Shown here: positions 34,951-46,661 of the stretch, one piece after another
Numbering within the stretch: position 1 is the first letter of the stretch
How the letters are laid out: each line of letters begins with the position of its first letter
NCBI GenBank assembly: GCA_037576215.1
Contig: JBANDB010000010.1
Coordinates: 2,542,001-2,606,000, forward strand
Reading direction: 5' to 3'
DNA from: Armillaria gallica
Taxonomy: Eukaryota; Basidiomycota; Agaricomycetes; Agaricales; Physalacriaceae
Length of the DNA: 64,000 bases
Notes under the pieces: generated by a model
The model's input: the letters and a program-made list of their open reading frames with translations, nothing else
Told to the model about the DNA's origin: nothing
Database searches by the model: none
Position numbers and translations under genes: made by a program

Positions 34951-35024
34951 ACAGATTTTCATGCAGCGAGATCGAACGGCAACACACAAGGGGGTTGCGG
35001 GCCGGCATCCCGGCACATCCGGGT

Positions 35025-35040
35025 GGTCGGTCGGTCGGTC
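35025..35040. repeat. GGTC tandem repeat, left of the zinc-finger gene
   Basis: Four GGTC units, followed by a stretch containing GGTCAC and AAAAATAAT. A five-unit tract at 37261-37280, also followed by GGTCAC and AAAAATAAT, lies on the other side of the gene in the same orientation. Confidence 0.8.
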
Positions 35041-35254
35041 AAAAAGGTCACTAAAAATAATTTTTCCATCCCTAATAAAATAATATCTGGGCACCCCATA
35101 TTGAACGTAAACAACCAAAAGTAGCTCCAGAACCCAAGATAGGCATCCCAAAATGAATTGGGTACTGCCGTTTATCGGCATGATTAGTCAGGTGGGTTCA
35201 TAGTCGCAAAATTTATTTTCTCCAGACTGTCCGCCGCTTTCACGCCCCAAAACA

Positions 35255-37156
35255 ATGACATATCAGGTACATCCAATCCCATCAGTGATGTCAATTCTGA
35301 CTCTGCCGACATATAGACACGAGACGACGGATATATTCAGTGCCCTGATTGTCAGCAGTGGATAAATGTTGGAGCGGCAGGACCTGCAGCGCTCGACAAA
35401 GTACACCGAGGGAAACTATCATGTAAAGACGCACAGAAAAAGAAGGCCGCCAGATCTCAGCTCTCCATCTCCGAATTCTGGAAGAAACAACCAAAGCCAA
35501 CAAAATCCCAGGTGCAACCTATAGCGACAGTCAAACAGTCTAGCATCCCACTCTCAAAGCCACACACTGAAGCCGATCACCTTCTTGATCGCATACAAGC
35601 TCATATTAAACGGCTCCCAGAGCAGGAAAACGACGATGAGAACGCACTGGGATTTGCAGGAGATCCACCAGGCGGGGTAATCATCGAGGAAGGGGAGGAT
35701 CCATGGGAGGTATGGGATCCTATTCTGAATGGGATTCTACAGCGCCCAAGAGAGGATATCAAAGCATTAGTCAGGCGCAGCAGAAAGGGCGTAGAATCAC
35801 TTCACAAGGTGTTCTCACACCTAATTAAGACGCTTCGTGTTCCCGCTAGCTTGTTTGAAGGTAAAGCGGAACGCTTGATTGCTGCAATTGACGATGTGTG
35901 AGTGTTCTGTTTTGTACAACGCTTATGACTCACAAGATCCGTTAGGTGCACCGAGAAAAAGCAAACAAAACCCTCAGCCGAGCCCATTCAAGTCAATCCT
36001 GAGACGCCGAGGCCTTCACCAGAACCCATTGATGTTGATGCGATCCAGGATGCCCCCCGTTTGCCATCATCTGTAGCATCAAATTCGCGAACACCATATA
36101 CGAAAGCTATCCGCACCCGTTCCTGTCCTGGTAATGAAAATGTGCACGTACTGTCAGCCAAGTGTGCCTCTTGACAAGTCTGCACCACGGGTCTTGGAGC
36201 ATATTGGCGCCCATGTCTTGTACGATAGCAATGTCGACAATGATCTTGAGCCATGTGGACTATGTCTGCGGCCGTCACCAATTTGCGCATGGTATTTGCG
36301 TAGGAGCAAGGGAGCAGGTCACCAAATTGATTGGAAAAAATCTACCTGCACAAATAAGATGCGATTCAAATATAACGTTGCCGCCGAATCCTCTGATACA
36401 AGCCCCTGCTCCAATGCTCCGAAGCTCTGCCAGCACTGCCCAGATAAAGCTCCCGCGGTGTGGTCCTACAACATGGTCGTCCACATAAAACAGAAACATC
36501 CGCACGTTCCATTGTCGAGCTATCAAGACGAACACGAAATTGATGAGTTCGAGCGAGACTCATGAGCAACATTTGGGCTAACCGGCACAAGCGCAAGGAG
36601 GAGCGCAAAACTCAAAACAACCGTCGGCTGGTCATCTCGGAAGCACATAGCTCACGTCTGAGTATAGCGTAAGTCCTTCGCCGTTGCCGTGGCATGCTTC
36701 TTGACACCTCAAATAGTGACCTTGCCGATAATACTGAAGAGCCCGATGATCAAGACATGGAAGCAGATCCTGAAGAACCTCTAGATGAGAACATGGAAGG
36801 TGAAAAAGAGCTAACCACGCACGAATTGCAACCTGATACAACCACCCATGAACCTGATCATCTTGAATCATCGTTTGTGGCGGGCCTGGAAACACGAATC
36901 GGTCGTAAACGAAGAACCCGTACATGGAACCTGCGTATGTGTGAGTGCGGTGAAGCCATCGAGGACCGGAATTGTCGAGATGTCATCACCTGCAAGAACG
37001 ACGGCTGTGAGACACAGCTGGTGAGTTAGGGTCAAACTGGACCAAGATTGATTGCTAACTTTGAAAACCTAGTACCACATGCAGTGTGTTGGTCTGGAAA
37101 GACGAGTACCAAACTGGAAGTGTCGCACATGCATGGTAGGGAAGCGTCGCCGTTAG
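35255..37156 (+). pseudogene. Basidiomycete C2HC/PHD zinc-finger gene, damaged
   Basis: A short first exon (MTYQ, 35255-35266) and an intron lead to exon 2 at 35341 with CPDCQQWINVG...HRGKLSC, a C2HC zinc finger. Then come SISEFWKK, ENALGFAGDP, DPWEVWDP, LVRRSRKGVESLHKVF and GKAERLIAAID. A later part has RVLEHIGAHVLYD, EPCGLCLRPSP, CSNAPKLCQHCPDKAPAVW with VVHIKQKHP, and RLVISEAHSSRL. After an acidic linker the C-terminus is PHD-like: CECGEAI, CKNDGCETQL, YHMQCVGL and WKCRTC. The family is multi-copy in agaricomycetes and of unknown role; it behaves like transposon cargo or a domesticated transposon gene. Frame changes near 36140 and 36558 suggest it is broken, though unmodelled introns could explain the first. 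Confidence 0.68.
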
Positions 37157-37260
37157 TATATCATGGCCTGTATCATGGGAGAAACATTGGAGAACGGAAT
37201 CTGACATGTCAGCTGTGTTAGTCACATGATATAGCCTTTACGGGTATGTTATTCCCACGC

Positions 37261-37280
37261 GGTCGGTCGGTCGGTCGGTC
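37261..37280. repeat. GGTC tandem repeat, right of the zinc-finger gene
   Basis: Five GGTC units, in direct orientation to the tract at 35025-35040. Together they may mark the limits of a 2.2-kb insertion carrying the zinc-finger gene. Confidence 0.8.
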
Positions 37281-39021
37281 ACGGTGGAGGGCTTAAAAAT
37301 AATATCGACCCGATATCATTTTCTTAACTTTTACTACCCCCTTGGCAACACACACTGCAAGCCTAAACGCGTCTAAACGCGAGCTTCCTTCCACTCTCTA
37401 TAGCCAATACACCGTCTCTGGAGAACTTCAGAACTTCATTGAAACCGATAGTTTGCGGTCGACCTGCTAATGCAAAATAAGCTCCAGTCCAGCCACGTGT
37501 ATTTCACCGGCTGGCCAGTTGCCGGTGACCCGATCGACGCCTCTTTCTCTTCTGCCACCACCATCTCGTCGCCGAGTGTTGACCAAACTGGTCAGATTTG
37601 ACTCGGGCCGAACAGTCCGAGTCGTACTCCGGCAAAGTCCGAGTACGACTCGACTCGTCTGTCCCAGTAGTTTCGATAGGATTGCGTTATTGCTCGTCCC
37701 GCCATCCCGCCCTCAGAGTCCATCCCTGCGGCCCGTGCGCCAACTTCCCATCTCAGTTTAGTGGCATTCAATGATGTCAAACACTTCAGTCCCGCCAAAC
37801 CCTCGAAAATCAACTTCATACTCGTTTGGTGTCATATTATACTTAATATTGCTTAGCATACTACATGTGTCTATGCCATACCATACAGATAATTATAAGT
37901 TATACACATCTGATGCATTAATGTCTCCCACATGTATGGATCATACACAACTTCTCCCGAGGCCGCATAAGTGTTCAGGAACCAGGGCTTCAGGCTTTCC
38001 TCATGAGTAATCTGGGTGCAAGGGAAACGAGCAGAAAGATCATTATAACATTCAGTATTGATATGGAGGCGGTGTAAATTCAACAACAGAGGGTGGCATA
38101 ACTAAAATAAGTGGCACTAATGGCGGGAGGCGGGAGCGTCGGTAGTAGACCTCAATCAGATTGGCGAAGGTCAAATCTGACTGCCATTCTAAGTCGGACT
38201 GAGTACTCTTACTCTGAATCGAATCTTACTATTCTCGTATATACTCTCCTCGTCGCCTCCTGCTGCATATACGCCTTCGCCGCGGTCTTTTTACGCCACC
38301 AAATGTGCCCTCTTGCTTGCTAATCGATGCTTTCTTCTACTATAACTTCACTGTTGCCCCCGAAACGCACCACGGCACTTACAGACACGATGTTGGGGAC
38401 GGCAACTGGTTCGCAAGGTGGTTATATGCGCTCTGTTTCGACGTCTGCAACATCGATTTATGTTTATATTGTCGCACTTAGGTGGCTAGTGGTACCAGAG
38501 GTACGTATTATCGCGTTATTGCTTGTCATAGATACTCACAGCGAGGTAGTTGTTTCGTACGCCGTCTCGTATAATCTTTGTTTGGGGTGACCTTGGTACG
38601 TTACATTCCGTATTTCTGTGCGATGTGGTGGTCTGACCATCATTGTAAAGGTCATCCTCTTAATTTTGATCAGTGTCTGTTCCGTAACTTTTGTGAGTAG
38701 GCTCGACCGTCTTGTCCATTATCAAAGTATTGGTGTAACACTTAAGGTCATTTTTGTATTGCGAATGGTGCAGCATTGCGAGTCTACTACCACCAGAAGC
38801 GCTTGACGGATGTAAGTATAGCGAGGCAAAGCAGGCAGGTTGGGGTGTTTGGTATATTCCTCGGTGTACCGTGTAATTGCACTGTATAGTAGTCAAATGG
38901 AATAAAATCGAGCCTGCGCGTATAGGAACTGAACAAGATAGATCTGTGCAGCTCGAAATAGCTTGACAAGGGCTGGAAAAGGGTTCACATTTCGAAGCCA
39001 CGACGAGCGGGACGAAGCCCC
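37281..39021. other. Region without recognised gene
   Basis: It holds GC-rich DNA with inverted CGAGTACGACTCG-like repeats around 37614-37660, AT-rich DNA around 37850-37930, and a minus-strand frame near 38070-37890 that looks protein-like (THEESLKPWFLNTYAASGEV) but has no start or partner exon I can place. No homology to the 7TM or F-box units was seen. Confidence 0.4.
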
Positions 39022-39945
39022 AACATGACGGTCCTGTCACGATTCCGGTCTCTCTTTTCGAACGACATCCTACGACATCTATCTACCCTAAGTTAGGCCA
39101 TACTAGCTGACATCCGTACATTCGTATCTGTGTGCCTGCCCCAAATACCATCTTCGTGCATATGGTCCGAGCGATCCGCATGTGGCTTGATTATCGCGGT
39201 TACACGAGACAAAACTAATACTCGTTTGTTTGACTAGGGAAGTTCTGCTGATGACCAAGGTTAGATGGCTAGAACTCTCAGTCGCTGTTGAATTGCCAAT
39301 AGTTCTTTGAACACTTTTTTTCAGCTTACAAGGACATTCGTGTCAGGGCTTAAACTCGCTCTATTATACCCAATCTTTCCGAACCGACCTAGCTCTTTTT
39401 CCTATACTTATCGTGACACCGGGCATCGACAATGGTCAAACTACTATGCGTGTATGCACGTGTCCTTCTTGTGAGCGAAGCTCGTTCAGGAAAAGAATAC
39501 AGATTTGGACGCTTAGCAGACACGATAGACTAGCGGCTATCTAGTTTTAATCACCTTCACTCGAGGGTATCAAGAAGCCTTGTTGCTATGTGGATCATCG
39601 GCGACTGTTTCCAGTAATGGCGGCTCAGTTGATGTTCCCAGAAGTTCGTGCGTCTAACCTATGCAGTGCCCTCCGCCCATCCACACGGTGCTTTTGATAA
39701 GTTATGATCGGTCACAGATAGAAGCTGTGCGATAATTAAATGGGCATCCCATCATACTGATCATCCCGATACTTATCCACCGACACTACGTACATCTGTG
39801 CGACCTCCAGTGAGGTGAAATCGTTAACTTACGACATACTGAGCGCTTTTCTTCTTCTCTAGCTCACAAAGTCTATCAAATTCTTCAGAGATCGGGTATA
39901 TGAATCAACGAGCGAGCCGTCCATGCTCCAATACTTCCCTTTACG
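39022..39945 (+). repeat. Duplicated upstream region of type I 7TM genes, copy 3
   Basis: Begins with GACGGTCCTGTCACGATTCC as at 3558 and stays homologous to the 3548-4477 and 23349-24276 copies. Here it leads into an intact gene, TM8. Homology to copies 1 and 2 continues through exon 2 into exon 3. Confidence 0.8.
39895..39904 (+). promoter_or_regulatory. TATA-like box of TM8
   Basis: GGTATATGAA, about 42 bp before the ATG at 39946. The same sequence is at the same distance before TM2 and before TM13 (60807-60816). Confidence 0.5.
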
Positions 39946-41170
39946 ATGCAGGCTTCACGGCTTAACCTTTCCGCCGACGATAAAGGTGTCATTATCTACT
40001 GGCTTGACCTGACTCTGAACCGTATGATTCTTCAAGCTTTGTTGCATGGTAAGCCCATCATCTGTTGCCTGAGCGACTCTGCTAAATATTTGCTGTAAAG
40101 GTCTATACACCGGCATTGTAACAGTCACTTTATGGGTGATATGTATGTCGACTGCCATTCCTGATGCGATCAGGAGAGCTATTAAACCATCAATGCAGAT
40201 TCTTCTCCGAAGCGGTTACGCAGTACATTCCTGTGTACGATCATCATCACGCTTTATTTTCTCTCAACCATAGCGCTCGGAAGCGGCTGGGCGTTTGGGC
40301 GCCGAGGGTTCATTGAGTATGGCAACAATTGCCAGACCATTTACGCAGCGTTGTTAAACAACGGTCCGTCCTTGAGAGCATATTATCTCATCATCGATAT
40401 AGCTGGTGGCATAAGCACACTGCTCGTCGATCTCACTATCGTATGTCCTCTCATTCAATTCGACTAACTACTAGCAGCTGACGAGTCATAGATATGGCGT
40501 TGTTGGGTGCTCTGGGAACGCCAATGGAGAGTGATTTTTGTCCCAATTATCTGTGCAATAGGCAGTATAAGTGAGTCTCTGTTCTTCATCTTGGGATATA
40601 CCGTTAAAGTAGTCATTCAGTAATGAAAGCCATGCAGATGCTTAGTACCTTCCACAGTTTACCAGACGGCATCAATGAAGTCGGACAGTTCGCGGCAGAA
40701 ATTGACTGGTCGCTGCTATACATACTCTTGATGCTCGCAACAACCCTCATGTGCACGTCATTGATCGTTTACCGCATTGTTCGACATGCTCGAAGAACGA
40801 ACGCTTCCATCAAAGTCATAGAAATGCTGATTGAATCATCAGCAATATATTCCCTTTCGCTAATTGTCTACCTCGCACTGGTATCGAAGAATTCGGAAAG
40901 CAGCTACTATGCGGATACCATTGTTACTTATATCAAGGTGAGCTTACGTCGCATCTACCTTTGGTCCAAGATCTGAAACTTCCCAAGGCCATCGCCCCAA
41001 CTCTGTTAGTCGGACGCATATCAGCACATGCTAATGCGAACCGTCGTCGAGAACAGATGGTTGCTATGTGGGCGAACCATCCCCCCTTGGTAGGCTGCTT
41101 TAGGGAGGACGGTACCGATAATCGCCCGGATGATGGTCATCAAACCGTGCCGGGCAAGGAGACGGTATGA
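39946..41170 (+). CDS. TM8: type I seven-helix membrane protein, intact
   Basis: Six exons sum to 321 aa: 39946-40048, 40101-40142, 40199-40440, 40492-40570, 40621-40937 and 40988-41170. All junctions are GT...AG and in phase. It reads MQASRLNLSADDKGV, ILQALLHGLYTGIVTVTLW, YSSPKRLRSTFLCTIII, RGFIEYGNN, IAGGISTLLVDLT, IWRCWVLWERQWRVIF, AEIDWSLLYILLMLATT, IESSAIYSLSLIVYL, YYADTIVTYIK, then APTLLVGRISAHANANRR, a C-tail with ANHPPLVGCF, and KETV. It is the closest intact relative of the TM2 and TM5 fragments and shows what they lost. No type II partner follows; FB6 comes next. Function unknown. Confidence 0.87.
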
Positions 41171-41599
41171 TCTCCATGTCAGCAGCGTTACCAATAGAGA
41201 TACACCTCATTTCGTGTTAATCAAGAGACCCCGTCAATGAACTGATGTGTCGGATAATTAAGGGACAATGTATCGTATTCCTAATTATATATTGTAGCCT
41301 ATGTATGTCCATCAAATTAGAAGCTTAGGACTCTCGAATGATTATCCGATTTTCTTCGCTTGAAAATGTCTTGTAAGGCGGAAGAGATGCCGGTAAAGTG
41401 CACTGTACCTCGAAAAGCAGTCGTAACACCCCTTCCCGGACTCCATTTCTGACGCTGACGGGTACTCCAGACAAGTGCGGATTTCCTTGTTTGCTTCGCT
41501 ACACCCTTGGCGTTGCCAAATTTCCCAGATACAGATGGCTGATTTGAATGTTTGGATAATGCGTAATCCTGCAGCTGAAGATAGAAAATGATCTGGTCT

Positions 41600-43505
41600 A
41601 TATATATTATATCGAGTGCTGCACGTATCTAATTCGAACTGGCGCTGCATATCGTTCTGTACATATGTTGAATATTTCAGTGTTAAAGAACTCGGATAAA
41701 ATTACTCGTGCGGTAGGTCCATACACTGCATATTCAAAAAATTTACCACCATCGAGCACCGATTCCAGAACAAGGCAGTCGCGGCCTAAAATCTCAGTAT
41801 TGACGAGATTGACGTCGTCCTCGAGCGGCGTCTTGTCTTTGCAACGCTCCTGAATATATTTTACCTTGTAGAATGCCGCTACATTAATATATGCGAGGAG
41901 CGAGGAGGAAACGGAAACTTACGAAGTTTCTCCACCCGTAAAACGAATACAGGACCTGCCACAACCCATATGCGTACTCTTTGCTAGGACATTTGCAACG
42001 TATGAATTGATTATCCGTATCGTCATCTAGGTAATCAGCCTTAGTCGTCTCGGGGTCGCTGCCAAAGCAGGCGGTGGGGTCGTTGGATTCTGGGAACGCC
42101 GTACTCCGTGGTGGCAATATGCAGGAGCTCGCCGTCTTGGCGTGAAGGCAAGTCCGAAGCTGATGGGAGGATGGGGCATAGTTTCGGCAAAAGACCGGTA
42201 TGATATACCGCGGCACGGTCTTCCGGCGGCCCCGGTTCAGGCTATATAAAAAGTTGGTGCGAATGAAGACACTGCGGGAGCTTGCCGGGAACTAACTCTC
42301 CTCAGTCGTGAGCGGAGTCCATAAGGCTCGTTGCTGAAGGGAACACCCCCACGCCTCGGAATGGAGTACCGTTTCCTCGTTGGTTCGATGGAAGTGAGGC
42401 GGGGTAGCTGATTACAGGTAGATAATCTTTCGAATGAAAGAGGTCGGTACTCAGAGCCAGAGTCTTTTGTACATGGGAACATAATCAGAAGCGTATTTTC
42501 TTTGACTTTGAAGCAACCTGTCTCAAGCTATGCCGGCGTTCTTCACTTGTTTCATGGAATTGATGAGACCCTGGATATTGGTCCTGACTTGAAGTAGAAT
42601 CATGTCAAAAGTCATTCAGGCTCAAGGGAAAGCAACATACATCAATCCGTAGAAGAGCGACACTGAATCACGAAGCTATGCCTTGTGAGAACGTTGACAC
42701 TAGGAATGAAGGCCAAATGATATACGAGGTGCACAAGTCACTTTCTGATACTGGCAGAACGATGAGGATGATCCTTGAAAGTAGCGAAACGAAGCCCACC
42801 TCTTGCCAGCGTGTCTGAGCTTGATCTAGAGCAGTGTTCGGTACGGGCAGGGGAGCCTATCGCCCTCGTTCTCCCGGACCAGACAAGATTCATCAGCACA
42901 ACACTTTCCAAAGTGCCGTAAAACGTCATAGGATACCATCCAACGAAACGACGTCTAAAGAACATAGGGCTATCGGAATGAGGGTGTGCTCGTTTTGGTT
43001 CGGACACATTCAAGAACACACTCAAGTTCGGCCACTGCTAGTGTATTAAGACGATGGAGTGAGGCTACTATCCGACGACAATACTGTTGGACTCACGCGC
43101 GTCACGAAAAAAGTCCCAGTGTTTTTCAGATGTCCAAGGACTACAGATACGTTGAGCAGAGAAACACAACCAAATCAAAACGACGCACATGACCCACTGA
43201 AGTAAAAGCCAAGTTCGCCAAAGAGTCTCTGGGAGTCCTTGGACATTAAAGCATGCCGAAAAGTTTCCGATAAATACGTCAGGTGCAGTAAGTCGAGAAC
43301 ATTAAGCAGTTCGAATACCTGCGCCAAGTATGAGTCTATACAGTAAGGAAAAAGTGCATACATCCACATACTGAGAGCGCGATGTCCACTGGCATATGCA
43401 AGAAAACTGCGAATGCCCCCCTTCACGCTTTTTTGACCGGGCAACGTGTCGGCGGCATCCTCTTACGACTATCGGAATGAGTCTTACGCCCCTCGGTCGT
43501 GGCAT
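41600..43505 (-). pseudogene. FB6: decayed F-box-type gene
   Basis: The F-box LLNVLDLLHLTYLSETFRH reads well near 43245-43320, preceded by an intron-like stretch and a degenerate N-terminus. Further down are DPETTKADYLDDDTDN and FIRCKCPSKEYAY with FYGWRNF (about 41930-42080). The C-terminal exon near 41740-41860 reads KDKTPLEDDVNLV and LESVLDGG. Stops and frame changes separate these. A TCACATGA octamer lies upstream at 43623-43630. Both limits are approximate. Confidence 0.62.
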
Positions 43506-43871
43506 TCATCCATCAATGTAGCTGCGGGGGATGGAGGGCAGGAGCTGATTATACGTCGCGGGAGGAAAGGCAGAAGCAAGAAACGAGTTTGAACTTTGAA
43601 TCGTTGTTGACTTGGGCCAGCATCACATGATATGCCGATGGTTCGGCAGAGAAATTTCAATTTGATGCCGCTACAGCGCCACTGCGGGGTACTTCGTGCA
43701 TCCACCTACCAGCGAAGAAAACAATTTTTAGCCCGCGTCGTCACTTACTCAGGACATTCCGATGTCTCTCATAGCCATACTATTAGGTCAACAAATATAG
43801 ATCAAGCATGCTGCTATAAGCATCTCTGGCACGCATTAATATCCTGCAAATTGCAATCAGTAGCTTCATCA

Positions 43872-44569
43872 CACTGCTGGGGTATGTCGGTGTTTACACC
43901 AGAAACACGGCTCATAAACACTGGTGTGCGTTTATATAGATGTTTTCGGATGTCAAAATCGTACCATAAAAATGCATTGAAAAATTATATGTTTCATTCC
44001 TATGTTCGCCTCAGTGTTTGGGCCTGATAAGTACATGATGTCATTAGTGCCGTGTTTACTCGCCGGTGTTTTCCCATAAATGCGATTAGGTATTTCGTAC
44101 CCGTGTTTCCAATGGTATCTTTGTTCTAATAATACCCGAGCAAACACACGGTGTGTTATGACCGGTGTTTCTTGCGGTGTTTATGATAGGAAACACCCAG
44201 TCATTCCTTTGTTCTACGGGTGTTTCCTCCCATAAACACCTCAAAGAAACACCAATCATTACACATGACGTGGTTGCTCCGGTGTTTTTGGACAAAGAAC
44301 ATGATCGGAAACACAGGTATGAAATACAAGATATCATTTATAGGAAAACGCCGGCAAGGAAACACAGACCAAATGATAGCATCTCCTTATTTAGGTATTT
44401 CCTTACAAAAATACTTGCATTAACACGGAAATAGGAACAGTACGAAAAACTGGGTATCATTCTTCATGTAATTACATCGAGGTGTTTACTTTCTGAAAGA
44501 TCGACACAAACACATGTCGGTGTTTACCTGCCGTCATTCAGGCAAAAAGACCAATGAGCCCCAGCAGTG
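43872..44569. mobile_element. 698-bp non-autonomous CACTA-like element full of GGTGTTT motifs
   Basis: It starts CACTGCTGGGG and ends CCCCAGCAGTG, a perfect 11-bp inverted repeat with CACTG termini. TCA is duplicated on both sides (43869-43871, 44570-44572). A related locus near 52551-52568 keeps the uninterrupted sequence (CTTCATCATTGATGG). The interior has no coding potential and carries about 20 copies of GTGTTT or its complement AAACAC in both orientations, including ATGTCGGTGTTTAC near each end (43884, 44514). A 3-bp duplication and CACTR ends fit the CACTA superfamily. The motif array probably represents transposase-binding subterminal repeats filling the whole element. Confidence 0.86.
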
Positions 44570-44932
44570 TCATTGATGATACCGCTCTGTGATTCAGACA
44601 GTTGTACGCTGTGCACCAGTAGTGCATGGAGGCGATCCATCATCCTTTACATTGAATAACGAGCTGTACAGAGTGTTCGATATACATTCCTGCTGAGGTA
44701 TGATCTACGTCTATTCACAATATGACCAGAGCGCTGGTACGGGTAACAGGTTGAAGCTGTGAGATATTGGTAAGACATCTAATCACAGTGATTGTTCTTG
44801 GGGGCGTATCCTCGTCACTGCCCATGTCTTTGTTGCTACCAACGCAGTGAAAGCATGGAGACAAATTGAATGGTTTTTCCTGATCTCTTCCTCTTTCCCG
44901 AATTAGATTTCCGATCCAAACATTTAGAAGAC

Positions 44933-44943
44933 GGTATATAAAG
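44933..44943 (+). promoter_or_regulatory. TATA box of TM9
   Basis: GGTATATAAAG about 45 bp before the ATG at 44984, the best TATA match of the type I copies, although the gene itself is broken. Confidence 0.5.
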
Positions 44944-44983
44944 ACACGAGAGTGTCTCCTTGCTCCATGGACCTCATCTCTAG

Positions 44984-46230
44984 ATGGAGAAATCGCCACC
45001 TGATGTCTCTCTCAAAATGACAAGAGCGTCGTCTTTAATGGTCTGGACTTGACTCTGAACACGATGATTCTACAAGCCTTGTTACACGGTGAGTCAGCCC
45101 TATGTTGCAGATATATCCTATCTTGACCCTCGTCTCGCAGGCCTGTACACCGGGGTCGTAGGGTTCACATTATGGACTATATGTACGTCGACCGTCCTGA
45201 AAAAACTCGGGCATTCACCGAACTCATAACTCAGTTTCTTCTCCTAAACAAATACGGAGTACATTTCTGTGTATAATAATCATCATGCTCTACATCCTCT
45301 TGACGACAGCGTTCGGGAGTAGTTGGGCATTCGAGCACCGCGCGTTTATTGAGCACGGCGACAACTATTACAGTGTTTTTGCTGCGCTGATAGACCCTGT
45401 CCCGAGGTGGAGAACATACATCGTTACCAGTGGTATCACTGGCGGTATAAGTACGCTCCTAGTTGACACCACTATTGTGCGTCATCCCGTTTAGTACGGG
45501 AAACGATGCAGAAGTTGACATACTGTAGATATGGTGTTGCTGGACTCTGTGGGATCGTCAATGGCGCGTGATTTCTCTAGCTGCGGTTTGTGCTGTAGCC
45601 GGGATAGGTGAGTGTCTTCTCCAGCTCCAGAAATGTCATTTACTTAGTGTCTCAGTCATGAAGATCATGCAAATTCTTAGTACCGTCCGCAATTCTGCCA
45701 ACGATATCAGCAAGCACAGCCAATTCGCAGCAGATATTGACTGGCCATTAATCTATATCTTCCTGACACTCGCTACAAACCTCGTGTGCACCCTCCTGAT
45801 TATTCACCGCATCCTTCGGCGCGCTCCAGGGATGGGCGTTACCTACAAAATTGTCGAGATGATGATCGAGTCCGCGGCGATGTATTCGCTTTCCTTAATC
45901 ATCTATCTCGCCACTTGTGTCCAGGAATTTGGACTCCGCATATTATGCCGATGTCATTGCTACATATATTAAGGTGAGATAGCCTCGCATTTGGTTTCGG
46001 TCGAAGATCTGAATTCTCGCAAGGCTATCGCTCCGACGCTCCTAGTCGGACGTGTTTCAGCCCATGCTAACGCAGTCTCGCGGCGTGAAAAGATGGTTGC
46101 TACGGGGGCGAACCATCCCCCCTTGGTCGGTTGTTTTCGGGAAGAAGATACCAATAATAGTCATGTGTACCACTGCCCGGATGATGACCATAAGACATTA
46201 TCGAGATCGTCTGGCAAGGAGACTGTATAA
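44984..46230 (+). pseudogene. TM9: type I 7TM gene with two frameshifts
   Basis: All six exons can be found. Exon 1 starts MEKSPPDVS, but the reading must shift near 45003 to reach QNDKSVVFNGLD and ILQALLHG. A downstream ATG could still give a shorter N-terminus. Exons 2-4 are open (GLYTGVVGFTLW, FSSPKQIRSTFL, GITGGISTLLVDTT, IWCCWTLCDRQWRVI). In exon 5 one extra base near 45911 shifts the frame inside the sixth helix (LSLIIYLA then CVQEFG). The C-tail (ANHPPLVGCF, KETV, stop at 46228-46230) is open. It forms a convergent pair with TM10, with about 430 bp between stops. Confidence 0.8.
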
Positions 46231-46510
46231 GTCCATGTCGGCTGTGTTACTGTTATAGATATAGCTTGGATTTGGTAGATGATTTCGCATGAATCAGGAT
46301 TCCCCGATATTTAAAGATGTGTTCGGATATCTATAGGACATTACTCCATGGTATTAGTATACTTAGCTTGGACCATTAATCTAGAATCTGGCTTGTAGTT
46401 AAGATTCGGAACGGTGAGCTTGGATTCCGGACAAGGGATGATTTTTTGCTCCGTCCTGACTCCTTACTGGCACAGAACTCTGGCGTTCCTTTCTGGGACC
46501 TTGTCTGGTA

Positions 46511-46527
46511 ATCTATCTATCTATCTT
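46511..46527. repeat. (ATCT)n microsatellite
   Basis: About four ATCT units in the intergenic space between TM9 and TM10. Confidence 0.7.
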
Positions 46528-46661
46528 ACTAGGTGGTACGTTGGCTTCGCTATATTCCCAATACCGTATCGAAATATAATATGCGCTGCATATTGTTTCG
46601 AGAAAATGTTTAATAGATAATTCTTTGAATATATCCACATGGCGGAGCTGAAGATTTGTTG

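Noticed and set aside
40147..40223. Intron 2 acceptor of the 7TM genes at TTACGCAG just before the TTC(C)TG helix
   Set aside because: Several intact copies lack that AG (TTACGTGG, TTACATGG, TTACACGG), while the SSPK-x-LRS segment before it is conserved in frame; the acceptor is the CAG or GAG before TCTCTTCTCC with a GTATGT donor.
43872..44569. CRISPR-like or satellite array of GGTGTTT repeats
   Set aside because: The motifs are irregularly spaced and in both orientations, the organism is a fungus, and the inverted ends with TCA duplication explain the block as a transposon.
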